DNA from: Moraxellaceae bacterium
Lineage (GTDB): Bacteria; Pseudomonadota; Gammaproteobacteria; Pseudomonadales; Moraxellaceae
DNA: 10,225 nucleotides
Assembly (NCBI GenBank): GCA_030146505.1
Contig: JASLCO010000354.1
Location: 1 to 10,225, forward strand
Direction: 5' to 3'
Positions 1 through 7,767 of the stretch are shown one piece after another (the stretch's first letter is position 1; every line of letters begins with the position of its first letter). The notes beneath the pieces are model-generated. The model saw nothing but the letters and a program-made list of their open reading frames with translations. It was not told the origin of the DNA and did not search any database. A program made the translations under genes and the position numbers.

Positions 1-3000
1 CTTCGACAACGGGTACATCAAGCGAAGCTTCGACAAGTATTTCCAGCGCCGACGTCTCCATGCCATCCGACAGCGGGACCGCGCCGGTGTCCAGCGTCAT
101 GATTTCGGGCGCCGCGGCTTCAGGCTCGGTCACCTCATCGGCCAGTTCGCCAAACGACAAAGGCCCGGAACCCGCCTCCACCGTGGCAGGTGCCAGCGAA
201 GGAATGCCGGCCGAGGGATCACGGCGCCAGGCATTGATGGCATTCACCAGATCAATGCCGCCCGGGCAGCGGCCACTGTCGCGCAGTTCGCCCACCATGT
301 CGGCGAGGCGGTCGTGGCAACGCTGCAGCAATTGCACCAGTTCCGGCACAGGCCGGTAACGTCCGTCCACCAGGCCTTCGTAAAGGAATTCGAGTTCGTG
401 CGCGAGATCGCCCAGCGGGCGGATTTCGGCCAGACGGGCACCGCCCTTGAGCGTGTGCAGGTGACGCTGCAGGGCCGCCAGCGCCGGCGTGTTGGCATTG
501 TCCTGACGCCAGTTGTCCAGCTCGCCCTGGGCAGCGTCCAGCACCTCGTCGGCTTCTTCCAGGAAGATTTCCAGCAGTTCGGGATCCACCGACTCCACGG
601 ACATCATTTCCGCCGGCTCCTGCCAGGCGGCGCTGTCGGCGTCCGTCATCAGTTCCGCCAGGCTCTGCTGTGCCTCCGGCTCGAAAGCCACCACGGCCGG
701 CTCGTCGCTGAGCACGGGCGCCACTGTTGATGCCTGCGGCATTTCCACGAGGTCCGCCAGACGCAGCAGCAATGCTTCATTCGGCTGCACCGTCTGGCTG
801 GCCGCCAGGGTGTCGAAGACATTGATGATTTCGTCATGGGCGGCGGCCAGGTCATTCAGGATTTCGCCTTCGTGGGCCAGCTCCAGCGCCGCCATGCGTG
901 CATACACGGCCGCCAGGCGCTGCGTCAGCTCCGCCAGCGGCAGGATGGCTTTCTGCTGGGCCGCCTGCTGCAGGCGCTGCAATTCCTGCTGCAGCACTTC
1001 CATCATGGCATTGGCCTGCGGACCGGAGAGCCAGCCTTCCAGTTCCCAGGAGGCATCCAGCACATGGTCTATGTCCAGCCCCATGAAGCTGGCCACGAGC
1101 CCCTGTGTGGCCGCGGTGACATCGGGCACCACGGCGCCATCCAGCTGTTCCGCACGTTCCTGGTCCAGGCGCTCCAGACGCTCCTGGTCCAGACGGTGGA
1201 TGCGCGCGATCAACTCCGCCGCACCCTCCACCTTGCCGCTGCCGCCACGCAGCAGGTCGGCAATGCTGTTGGTGATCAGGGTGTGGCTGTCACGCAGGGC
1301 CTGCAGGTGGTCGCGCTTGGCCGAGCCGAGCTGGTTGCGCAGGTCCTTGAAGAGATGCTCCATGGGCGCGGCAATTTCCGCCACGGTGGCAATGCCGGCC
1401 ATGCCGGCCGAGCCCTTGAGCGTGTGCAGGGAGCGCAGCACGCTGTCGCTGATGGGCGTGGAAATACGGTCCGGGTCCACGGCACGCAGGTAGTCGGCAA
1501 TTTCCTGCAGATGGGTTTCGGCTTCGCTGGTGAAAATTTCCAGCAGGAGGGAATCAACCTCAGACGCAGCCGGTTCTTCTTCGAGGAGGCTTGTGTCTTC
1601 GCTGAGGTTCGCTGCCGGCGCGGCGGCAACCGGCTCGGCAAAGACTTCCGCCACGAATGTGGTGTCGGTTTCCGGCAAAGGTTCGGGCTCGGGCTGGAGC
1701 TCGACGGCCACGGGCGCGAGGCTGGCCGCCAGCGCATCGAAATCGTCGGCGCTGCCGGCATCAGCCTCGGCCACGGCATGCACCTGCTCAGCCGCTTTCG
1801 CCACATCCATGGTCGACAGGGTTTCGCCGCGGGCAACGGCTTCGGCCGCCGCCATCAGGGCACCGGTGTTGTAGCGCGGTGGCCGGCGCCCGGCAAAGTC
1901 CTCGACCAGATCGGGAATGATGGCCAGGCCTTCGGAAATCAGGTTCACCATGACCTGGTCGGGCGCGAGAATCTTGTCGCGCACCTTGTTCAGCATGTTC
2001 TCGTAGGACCAGGCGAGCTCACCCACCACCTTGGCGCCCACCATGCGCCCCGAACCTTTCAGGGTATGGAAACCGCGCCGGAATTCCAGCAACGCTTCCC
2101 CGTCTTCGAAATTGGCAGCCCAGCGCGGAAAATATTCACCAATGGTCTGCAGGACTTCTTCGGCTTCCTCCACGAAGATTTCGCGGATTTCCTCGTCAAA
2201 GTCGTGATCGTCTTCCGGCATGCTGGTGAGCACGGGCAGCACGGGCTTTTTCGGGGGAGAAACAGGTTCGGCAACCGCCACCTGCTCCGCCGGCAGCACG
2301 TCTTCGCCGGTTTCAAGAGCGGGCTCGTCCAGCGCTACCGTGCTTTCATCAACAAAAAAATCTTCATCGCCTTCAATGGCCGGCGAAACTTCGATGGCGG
2401 CTTCACCGGAGACATGCTCGAGGTCTTCCAGCCCTAATTCATCCAGGGCTTCGGCACCGGCTTCCGCGGGCTCCACCACCTCGTCAAAGGCCAGCTCGTG
2501 CAGCGAAGCATCAGCGAGACCTTCAGTTTCCTGCGCCAGCCAGTCATCAGCCGACAACCCGGGAGCGGCAGTCTCCGCCGGCGCCTCAACCGTGGTGGCC
2601 GGCAGGAAGTCATCTTCTGCCGCCAGTCCAAGCGACACCTCATCCCCTGCCAGATCATCGGCCACACCCTGCAGGACTTCGTCCTCGCGCGTTTCCACAT
2701 GCACGGCTTCTTCGGCCGGCTCCAGCGACCCGGCAATTTCCGCCTCGAAGGCAGCCGCATCGGCGGCCGTCCAGGTGTTGGCATCCGGCAAGGCATCATC
2801 GATGACGGCTTCCACGGGGGCTTCGTCGATCTTTGCCGTGGCAAAGCCGAGCTTGCCGAGGCCGCGCTCGGCGATGTCGAGAATGCTGTCGCCGCCATGC
2901 GTGTCGTTGGCGATGCGTTCCAGGAAATATTCAACCGAGGTGATGACATCAGCCAGCGTGTCCATTTCCTGCCAGTCCGGACGATGCTGGCCGGCCAGCA

Positions 3001-4507
3001 GGCGCTCCGAGACATAGCGCGAGGCGCCGGCGAGGATTTCCGCCGGACGCTGGAGGGAAAGGATGGACAAGCTGCCGCGCACGGTATCGATCAGCTCCGG
3101 AATGCTTTCCAGATGCGTGGGATTCCATTGCGAGGCGATGTATTCGATGACGGCGTCCTTGGCCTTTTCGAGCGCGCTGCGCGATTCACGCAGCACTGCG
3201 GACTGGGCATCGGACAGCTGGTCCTGCGCCGAGAATTCGGCAGCCGGATTGCCGCCGGCCTGGCCGATGGGTTTTTCCGCCACCATGCCCATGAGCGTGG
3301 CTTCGACATACAAAAGCGCACCGGCAATATCCAGCAGGCGACCGTCTTCCGGCAGCGCGCCCGCTGCCGTCATGCTGTCTATGGACTCGATCTGCTCCTG
3401 CAGGATGCGGCGTGGCTGGCCCAGGCCCAGCACGGCCACGGTATCCGCCACCTGCTTGAGCGTGGGCACCTGCGCCGCCAGCTCGCCGACATTCTTTTCG
3501 CCGTCGCTCTTGCGCACGAAAAGGTCCAGCGCATCCTTGACGCGGGCCAGTTCTTCGCAAAGCGCATCGACCACCGACTTCATGGCCTCGCGATCCGGCC
3601 CGCTCATGCGCGCGCGCTCTTCGCTGACGAGGGCATCGCCGGGCAGGGCGTCGTCCAGGCGGTAAAGATCCTTCACGCTGCGCAGGCGCGCCGTATTGCC
3701 GGAGCTCTTGGCCACGTAATAGAGAAGATTCTTGAGCAGTTCGGTGGGCGCGCGCTGCGCGCCGTCCTCACCGGCCGAACGCAGCTGGCGGTCGATATGG
3801 CCGAGCAGCATTTTCACCGAGGTGCCGGTATCGATGCTTTTTTCCTGCAGGCCTTCGATGATGGCAGCACTGACCAGCCAGAGCTCGCGCATGGGCGAGG
3901 CGCCCGCGAGCTTTTCCAGACGCGCAAAAACCTGCGCCATCTGCGCCAGGTTTTCGCTGACCTTGTCATTGCGGATGATGCCGAGCAGGGCCAGCTGGTA
4001 AACCTGACGGATTTTCTTCAGCAGGGTGACATCAACAACAGCCGGTGCAATCTGTATGGGCGCGCGCTCGCCGGCGGCAAGATCGGGTGAGAACAGTGCG
4101 GTTTCGGAGAGCAGGGATTCGCCGCGCACGGCGCGCAGGTCGTTGAGCAGGGGCAGCAGCACCACGGGCAGGTCGCGACGCGAGGCCTTGACGCGATCCA
4201 GATAGGGCGGCAACTGCAGGATGGCGCGCATCAGCACTTCCTGGCCTTCGCCCACGCGTGCCACCTGGCCATTGATGAGGGCCAGGCAGAGCTTTTCCAT
4301 TTCTTCGGCCAGCAGGGCGGCGCCGTAAAACTCCACCATCTGCAGGGTGCCGAACACCTGGTGCAGGTAGGCCAGACAGAAACGCATCTGCGTACCGTCT
4401 TCGGGATTCTCGACAAAGGCTTCCAGCGCCTGACGCGACTGCTTCAGCGTTTCCTCGATTTCTCCCTTGACCCAGTCCAGAGCCAGAAAGCTGTGATTCT
4501 CACCCAT
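1..4507 (-). CDS. chpA: ChpA, chemotaxis-type hybrid histidine kinase of the type IV pilus Pil-Chp system (3' end outside window)
   Basis: CheA-type kinase that relays signals from PilJ/PilI to PilG and PilH; cytoplasmic, expected at the poles (family knowledge). The frame is open without a stop from the ATG at 4507 to the window edge, 1502 codons. The start is supported by GAGGG (4516-4520) eight bases upstream and by an N-terminus (MGENHSFLALDWVKGEIEET) resembling Pseudomonas ChpA. Residues 1-540 form the FimL-like region with an Hpt-like motif at H49 (YLHQVFGTLQMVEF). Three canonical Hpt motifs follow: FHTLKGSGRMVG (H814), LHTLKGSAGMAG (H1028) and LHTLKGGARLAE (H1351). Each is preceded by a typical acidic first helix, for example EIREIFVEEAEEVL. 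Acidic Ala/Glu/Pro-rich linkers cover about 560-765, 900-985, 1255-1305 and 1420-1502. Further Hpt-like helices carry P348, D474 or Q1177 at the phosphosite. The dimerisation, ATPase, CheW-like and receiver domains are not in the window, so kinase activity is inferred from family and context. It lies 134 bp after pilK. Confidence 0.95.
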   Translation of the reverse strand, partial: MGENHSFLALDWVKGEIEETLKQSRQALEAFVENPEDGTQMRFCLAYLHQVFGTLQMVEFYGAALLAEEMEKLCLALINGQVARVGEGQEVLMRAILQLPPYLDRVKASRRDLPVVLLPLLNDLRAVRGESLLSETALFSPDLAAGERAPIQIAPAVVDVTLLKKIRQVYQLALLGIIRNDKVSENLAQMAQVFARLEKLAGASPMRELWLVSAAIIEGLQEKSIDTGTSVKMLLGHIDRQLRSAGEDGAQRAPTELLKNLLYYVAKSSGNTARLRSVKDLYRLDDALPGDALVSEERARMSGPDREAMKSVVDALCEELARVKDALDLFVRKSDGEKNVGELAAQVPTLKQVADTVAVLGLGQPRRILQEQIESIDSMTAAGALPEDGRLLDIAGALLYVEATLMGMVAEKPIGQAGGNPAAEFSAQDQLSDAQSAVLRESRSALEKAKDAVIEYIASQWNPTHLESIPELIDTVRGSLSILSLQRPAEILAGASRYVSERLLAGQHRPDWQEMDTLADVITSVEYFLERIANDTHGGDSILDIAERGLGKLGFATAKIDEAPVEAVIDDALPDANTWTAADAAAFEAEIAGSLEPAEEAVHVETREDEVLQGVADDLAGDEVSLGLAAEDDFLPATTVEAPAETAAPGLSADDWLAQETEGLADASLHELAFDEVVEPAEAGAEALDELGLEDLEHVSGEAAIEVSPAIEGDEDFFVDESTVALDEPALETGEDVLPAEQVAVAEPVSPPKKPVLPVLTSMPEDDHDFDEEIREIFVEEAEEVLQTIGEYFPRWAANFEDGEALLEFRRGFHTLKGSGRMVGAKVVGELAWSYENMLNKVRDKILAPDQVMVNLISEGLAIIPDLVEDFAGRRPPRYNTGALMAAAEAVARGETLSTMDVAKAAEQVHAVAEADAGSADDFDALAASLAPVAVELQPEPEPLPETDTTFVAEVFAEPVAAAPAANLSEDTSLLEEEPAASEVDSLLLEIFTSEAETHLQEIADYLRAVDPDRISTPISDSVLRSLHTLKGSAGMAGIATVAEIAAPMEHLFKDLRNQLGSAKRDHLQALRDSHTLITNSIADLLRGGSGKVEGAAELIARIHRLDQERLERLDQERAEQLDGAVVPDVTAATQGLVASFMGLDIDHVLDASWELEGWLSGPQANAMMEVLQQELQRLQQAAQQKAILPLAELTQRLAAVYARMAALELAHEGEILNDLAAAHDEIINVFDTLAASQTVQPNEALLLRLADLVEMPQASTVAPVLSDEPAVVAFEPEAQQSLAELMTDADSAAWQEPAEMMSVESVDPELLEIFLEEADEVLDAAQGELDNWRQDNANTPALAALQRHLHTLKGGARLAEIRPLGDLAHELEFLYEGLVDGRYRPVPELVQLLQRCHDRLADMVGELRDSGRCPGGIDLVNAINAWRRDPSAGIPSLAPATVEAGSGPLSFGELADEVTEPEAAAPEIMTLDTGAVPLSDGMETSALEILVEASLDVPVVE
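1148..1195 (-). repeat. Two-copy 24-bp in-frame tandem repeat in chpA
   Basis: Two adjacent 24-bp units encode RLDQERLE and RLDQERAE, residues 1105-1120 of ChpA, followed by a partial third unit (QLDG). The first 17 bases of the two copies differ at only two positions. The peptide is strongly charged and helical in character. It sits in the segment joining the Hpt at H1028 to the following His-less Hpt-like module, so it probably makes a short rigid helix or coiled-coil spacer. Its copy number could vary between strains by slippage or recombination, which is inference. Confidence 0.6.
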
Positions 4508-4560
4508 CTTCAATGCCCTCAGGGGCTCGTATCGTTGTTGTCTGCGCCTGCACGGCGTGT

Positions 4561-4574
4561 GGCAGAAGCCTGCC
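4561..4574 (-). other. Short perfect inverted repeat in the pilK-chpA gap
   Basis: GGCAG and CTGCC flank a four-base loop, giving a perfect 5-bp hairpin in the 134-bp spacer between pilK and chpA. No U-run follows on the minus strand, so it does not look like an intrinsic terminator. It could be an mRNA-processing or stability hairpin or a protein-binding dyad, or it may be chance. Confidence 0.3.
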
Positions 4575-4588
4575 GGATAATTGTCATC

Positions 4589-4619
4589 TTTACGGCTGCA
4601 GCGGATGACGCGCTGTCAA
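4589..4619 (-). promoter_or_regulatory. Weak candidate internal promoter before chpA
   Basis: On the minus strand a perfect -35 hexamer TTGACA (4619-4614) lies in the pilK-chpA spacer. The best -10 partner, CGTAAA (4594-4589), is poor and the 19-bp spacing is longer than optimal. The 134-bp spacer is much larger than most others in this operon, so a separate promoter for chpA is plausible. The motif alone does not establish one. Confidence 0.2.
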
Positions 4620-4641
4620 ACATGTCTTGCCAACACGGCTC

Positions 4642-5529
4642 CTACACCTTGCGCCGGAAGGCCAGGGTGTCCGGATATTCGATGCGCACCAGTTGCGGAT
4701 GCGCCCAGTCCACCGCCTCACCCACACCCAGCACCATGATCCCGCCGGGCGCAAGGCGCGTGGCGAGATTGGCCAGGATGTCGCGCTTGCGGAAACGGCG
4801 GAAATAAATCAGCACGTTCTGGCAGAAAATCACGTCCATGCCCGACAGCGGCACGCGGTCCAGCTCCATGATGTTGAGCTGCACGAAAGCGATGCGCTTC
4901 TTCAGCGCATCGGTGACCTGCCACTCCTTCTTGCCCACCACCGACTGGAAATATTTTTCCTTCCACGCCGTCGGCACATTGTGCAGGCGGCGCTCGCCAT
5001 AAATGCCGGTGCGTGCACGCGCCAGCGTCGGCAGGCTGATGTCCGATGCGGTGACACCGAAATAAATCCGGTCGCGCTTGAGGTCCGCCAGCTGCGCATC
5101 CGTCTGCATGGCCAGCGAATACGGCTCTTCGCCGGTCGAGCAGCCCACGCTCCAAAGGTTCAGCGATTTGCGCGCCGGGTCCTTCAGCAGCAGCTCGGCA
5201 ATATGGGCACGCACCAGCGCAAAGGAACTGGCATGCCGGAAGAAGGAGGTTTCCTGTACGGTCAGGCGATCAACCAGCACGGCCCATTCGCGCTCCGCGA
5301 CAGGGCCGGCCATGAGTTGTTCGTAGTAGGTTTCGTAGTCGCTGACACCAATCTCGCGCATGCGTATGGCGAGATTGGTTTCCAGAAAGGACCGGCGCGC
5401 GGCGCCCACCGTCATGCCTGTGCGGGCTTCGATCAGCGTCTGCCACAACTCGAACTGTTCGTCCGAGATGGGCGCAAGCGACTTGATGCCCCAGCGATCA
5501 GTGGTGGCCACATCGGCGGTCCTGTACAT
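4642..5529 (-). CDS. pilK: PilK, CheR-type chemoreceptor glutamate methyltransferase
   Basis: SAM-dependent methyltransferase of the CheR family, expected to methylate glutamates of PilJ and so adapt the pathway. At 295 residues it is close to PilK of P. aeruginosa (about 290). An N-terminal helical domain (about 20-90) leads into VQETSFFRH (91-99), the family's NxTxFFR-like segment. Next come the SAM-binding motif WSVGCSTGEEPYSLAM (126-141), ASDIS (161-165), FCQNVLIYF (235-243) and LAPGGIMVLGVGE (259-271), all in CheR order. The ATG at 5529 is preceded by AGAGG with a 5-base spacer, a good Shine-Dalgarno. The gene starts only 24 bp after the pilJ stop, so the two are probably cotranscribed and translated in tandem. 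PilJ ends in KLPEHA, without the NWETF-type CheR-docking pentapeptide, so tethering by that route is unlikely. No cheB-type esterase is visible in the window; in Pseudomonas chpB follows chpA. Confidence 0.95.
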   Translation of the reverse strand: MYRTADVATTDRWGIKSLAPISDEQFELWQTLIEARTGMTVGAARRSFLETNLAIRMREIGVSDYETYYEQLMAGPVAEREWAVLVDRLTVQETSFFRHASSFALVRAHIAELLLKDPARKSLNLWSVGCSTGEEPYSLAMQTDAQLADLKRDRIYFGVTASDISLPTLARARTGIYGERRLHNVPTAWKEKYFQSVVGKKEWQVTDALKKRIAFVQLNIMELDRVPLSGMDVIFCQNVLIYFRRFRKRDILANLATRLAPGGIMVLGVGEAVDWAHPQLVRIEYPDTLAFRRKV

Positions 5530-5553
5530 GCTCGCCTCTTGGCGACGGCCTTA

Positions 5554-7689
5554 TCAGGCGTGCTCGGGCAGCTTGAAGCCGGCCACCGACTGACGCAGCT
5601 CGTTCGCCATTTCGGCGAGATTACCAATCGAGCGCGCGGTGGCGATGGTACCGGCCGTGGTCTGCGAGGTGATTTCCTGAATCACGTTCATGGTGTTGGA
5701 GATATGGCCTGCGGACGCGGCCTGCTGGCGGGCGGCGTTCGAGATGTTCTGGATGAGGTCGGCGAGGTTTCTCGACACGGTTTCGATTTCTTCCAGCGCC
5801 ACACCGGCGTCCTGGGCCAGGCGGGCACCGCGCACCACTTCGGCGGTCGTCTGTTCCATGGAAATCACGGCTTCGTTGGTGTCGGTCTGAATCGTCTTCA
5901 CCAGCTGTTCGATCTGCTTGGTAGCGGCAGCGGAACGTTCTGCAAGACGCTGCACTTCGTCGGCCACCACGGCGAAGCCGCGACCGGCTTCACCGGCCAT
6001 GGAGGCCTGGATGGCGGCGTTGAGGGCGAGGATGTTGGTCTGGTCGGCGATGTCGTTGATGAGGGACACGATGTCACCGATTTCCTGCGAGGACTCACCG
6101 AGACGCTTGATGCGCTTCGAGGTTTCCTGGATCTGCTCGCGGATCGTATCCATGCCGGAGATGGTGTTCTGCACCACTTCCGCACCCTTGTGGGCGATGG
6201 CCACGGAACGTTCTGCCACCGCGGCGGATTCGGCGGCGTTGGCCGACACCTGGTCAATGGAGACCGCCATTTCGTTCACGGCGGCGGAGGCGCCGGCGAT
6301 TTCCTGCGCCTGGTGCTCGGACGCTTCGGCCAGATGCATGGCGGTGGACTGCGTTTCCTGCGCGGCGGCAGACACCTGCACGGCAGTCTGGTTGATGGTG
6401 GTTACAAGGCCGCGCAACTGGTCAATGGAGTAGTTGATGGAGTCGGCGATGGCACCGGTGAAGTCTTCGGTCACTGTCGCCTGCACGGTGAGGTCACCGT
6501 CGGCGAGGTCACCGAGCTCGTCGAGCAGACGCAGAATGGCGTCCTGGTTGCGGCGGTTTTCCGATTCGATCTGTTCGGCGCGCTCCATTTCCACGTTGCG
6601 GCCGGCTTCGGCCGTGAGGCGGTCCTGGTTGGCACGAATGGAAATGAGCTTGATGCCGCAGCCGATGGCAACGATCAGCGCAAGAATACCGATGAGGGTG
6701 AAGAAGGCCGTGTCGGCGCCTTCAGCCACGTGGATGGAAAGCTGGGTGGTGGCCTGCAGCAGGCCCTGCGAAGCAGCGAAAATCTTGTCGGCAGCCTCAC
6801 GCACCTGGAAGAGTTCGGGCGAGGTTTCGAGAATGGCGTTGGCGGACTGTTTCACCGACTTGTCGAAGCTGTCGGCGATGGCGGAAAGCGCATCCTGGGC
6901 TTCAGGATCGGTCACCTGCTGCACACCCAGCGCGGCATCGCCGTCGAGCATGCCCTTGAGCACGCGCTCAAACTGCGCGGCGTCGCGGCCGAAAGCGTCG
7001 GCGGAAGTCACGGCATCGGCACCACCCTGCAGCACCTTGTTCACGGAGCGCAGGATACGTTCGGCCAGCACCGACTGCTGCTTGGCGACGGCGATCTGGC
7101 TGGCCGAGGCCTTGGTGCGCAGCATGCCTTCGATGACGATGTCGTATTCAGCCTGCAGGTCAGGCACGGTTTCCGTCAGGGTCTGGGCCAGTTCGTGCAG
7201 GTCGGTCACGGACTTCTTGCCGTCCAGCACGATCTTGGTATTGGCCGACAACGGCTCCCATATCTGCTTCACGGCCGACACTGACGCTTCGCTTTCGCTG
7301 AGGGAGCCGCGCAGCGCATCCCAGTCGGCCTGGAATTCGTCGTGCGCCTTTTTCAGCTGCACGAAGGCATCGTCATTACCGGCGGCGGCTTCCGAGGCAT
7401 TCTTCGCAATGTCCTGCGACAGCACGCGCAGCTCGGACGCGTTCTTGATCATGGTGGTGGCGTTGTAGCTCTTCACGCCCACGATGAGGAAGGCAATGAC
7501 CACCATGGCCAGGGCGGCGCTCAGGCCGATGAACCAGGGCTTGGTGTCGACCTGGTCCTGCGACGAGGCCGAGAACAAGGCGGCCCAGGATTCCTTCTGG
7601 AACAGAGAACGGAAACTTTCCTTGGAGAAGACGCGCTTCCAATCAATGTTCGCGAACTTGTCGCGAGCTGTCTGCAGATTCGGATTCAT
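5554..7689 (-). CDS. pilJ: PilJ, transmembrane methyl-accepting chemoreceptor for type IV pili
   Basis: Inner-membrane chemoreceptor that feeds the PilI-ChpA signalling complex; in P. aeruginosa it is linked to pilin sensing and surface contact. The protein has 711 residues. It has a cytoplasmic N-terminal stretch (1-50), TM1 (about 52-73) and a periplasmic helical domain (about 75-325) with PilJ-typical segments ELRVLSQDIAKNASEAAAG and ETSPELFQVREAA. TM2 (about 327-349) is followed by a HAMP-like region (about 385-437). The signalling helices have their hairpin tip around 544-586 (INDIADQTNILALNAAIQ, then AGEAGRGFAVVADEVQRLAE), almost the canonical MCP sequence. The conserved C-terminus GFKLPE supports the family call. 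The N-terminal extension before TM1 is longer than I recall for Pseudomonas PilJ (682 residues in total). The ATG at 7689 has only a weak Shine-Dalgarno; CAGGGGG lies too far upstream to be ideal. A 78-bp spacer with a hairpin separates it from pilI. Confidence 0.97.
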   Translation of the reverse strand: MNPNLQTARDKFANIDWKRVFSKESFRSLFQKESWAALFSASSQDQVDTKPWFIGLSAALAMVVIAFLIVGVKSYNATTMIKNASELRVLSQDIAKNASEAAAGNDDAFVQLKKAHDEFQADWDALRGSLSESEASVSAVKQIWEPLSANTKIVLDGKKSVTDLHELAQTLTETVPDLQAEYDIVIEGMLRTKASASQIAVAKQQSVLAERILRSVNKVLQGGADAVTSADAFGRDAAQFERVLKGMLDGDAALGVQQVTDPEAQDALSAIADSFDKSVKQSANAILETSPELFQVREAADKIFAASQGLLQATTQLSIHVAEGADTAFFTLIGILALIVAIGCGIKLISIRANQDRLTAEAGRNVEMERAEQIESENRRNQDAILRLLDELGDLADGDLTVQATVTEDFTGAIADSINYSIDQLRGLVTTINQTAVQVSAAAQETQSTAMHLAEASEHQAQEIAGASAAVNEMAVSIDQVSANAAESAAVAERSVAIAHKGAEVVQNTISGMDTIREQIQETSKRIKRLGESSQEIGDIVSLINDIADQTNILALNAAIQASMAGEAGRGFAVVADEVQRLAERSAAATKQIEQLVKTIQTDTNEAVISMEQTTAEVVRGARLAQDAGVALEEIETVSRNLADLIQNISNAARQQAASAGHISNTMNVIQEITSQTTAGTIATARSIGNLAEMANELRQSVAGFKLPEHA
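7576..7629 (-). repeat. 9-residue tandem repeat in the PilJ N-terminal extension
   Basis: PilJ residues 21-38 read FSKESFRSL then FQKESWAAL, followed by FS, so the pattern F-x-K-E-S-(F/W)-x-x-L occurs twice with a period of nine. It lies in the predicted cytoplasmic stretch ahead of TM1. The alternation of aromatic/leucine and charged residues suggests an amphipathic helix lying on the membrane or packing against a partner (inference). Confidence 0.5.
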
Positions 7690-7733
7690 AGCATCAGCCC
7701 GACGGCCCCCTGTTGTAATTTTTCGGTATGCAC

Positions 7734-7748
7734 GCCGGCGCAGCCGGC
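7734..7748 (-). other. GC-rich hairpin between pilI and pilJ
   Basis: Two GCCGGC arms separated by three bases form a perfect 6-bp inverted repeat in the 78-bp pilI-pilJ spacer, and wobble pairs may extend the stem. No U-run follows on the minus strand, so it is not a standard terminator. A possible role is mRNA processing or stabilisation that sets the amount of the receptor relative to the small upstream proteins. This is inference. Confidence 0.4.
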
Positions 7749-7767
7749 ACTTTGAACTTCCGGCCGC

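Noticed and set aside
1276..3015. Minus-strand frames in other registers inside chpA (for example 1276-1836 and 2434-3015)
   Set aside because: The chpA register is open throughout and carries the Hpt motifs. The alternative frames are Arg/Pro/Ser/Trp-rich out-of-frame readings.
836..4090. Long plus-strand frames (836-2437 and 2498-4090) opposite chpA
   Set aside because: They run antisense to the uninterrupted chpA frame, show no domain motifs and have compositions typical of antisense shadows.
4627..7284. An 885-codon open frame on the plus strand opposite pilK and pilJ
   Set aside because: It is the mirror of two clear genes with full family motifs on the minus strand. The translation is rich in H, G, R and Q with no recognisable domain, as expected for the antisense frame of GC-rich coding DNA.
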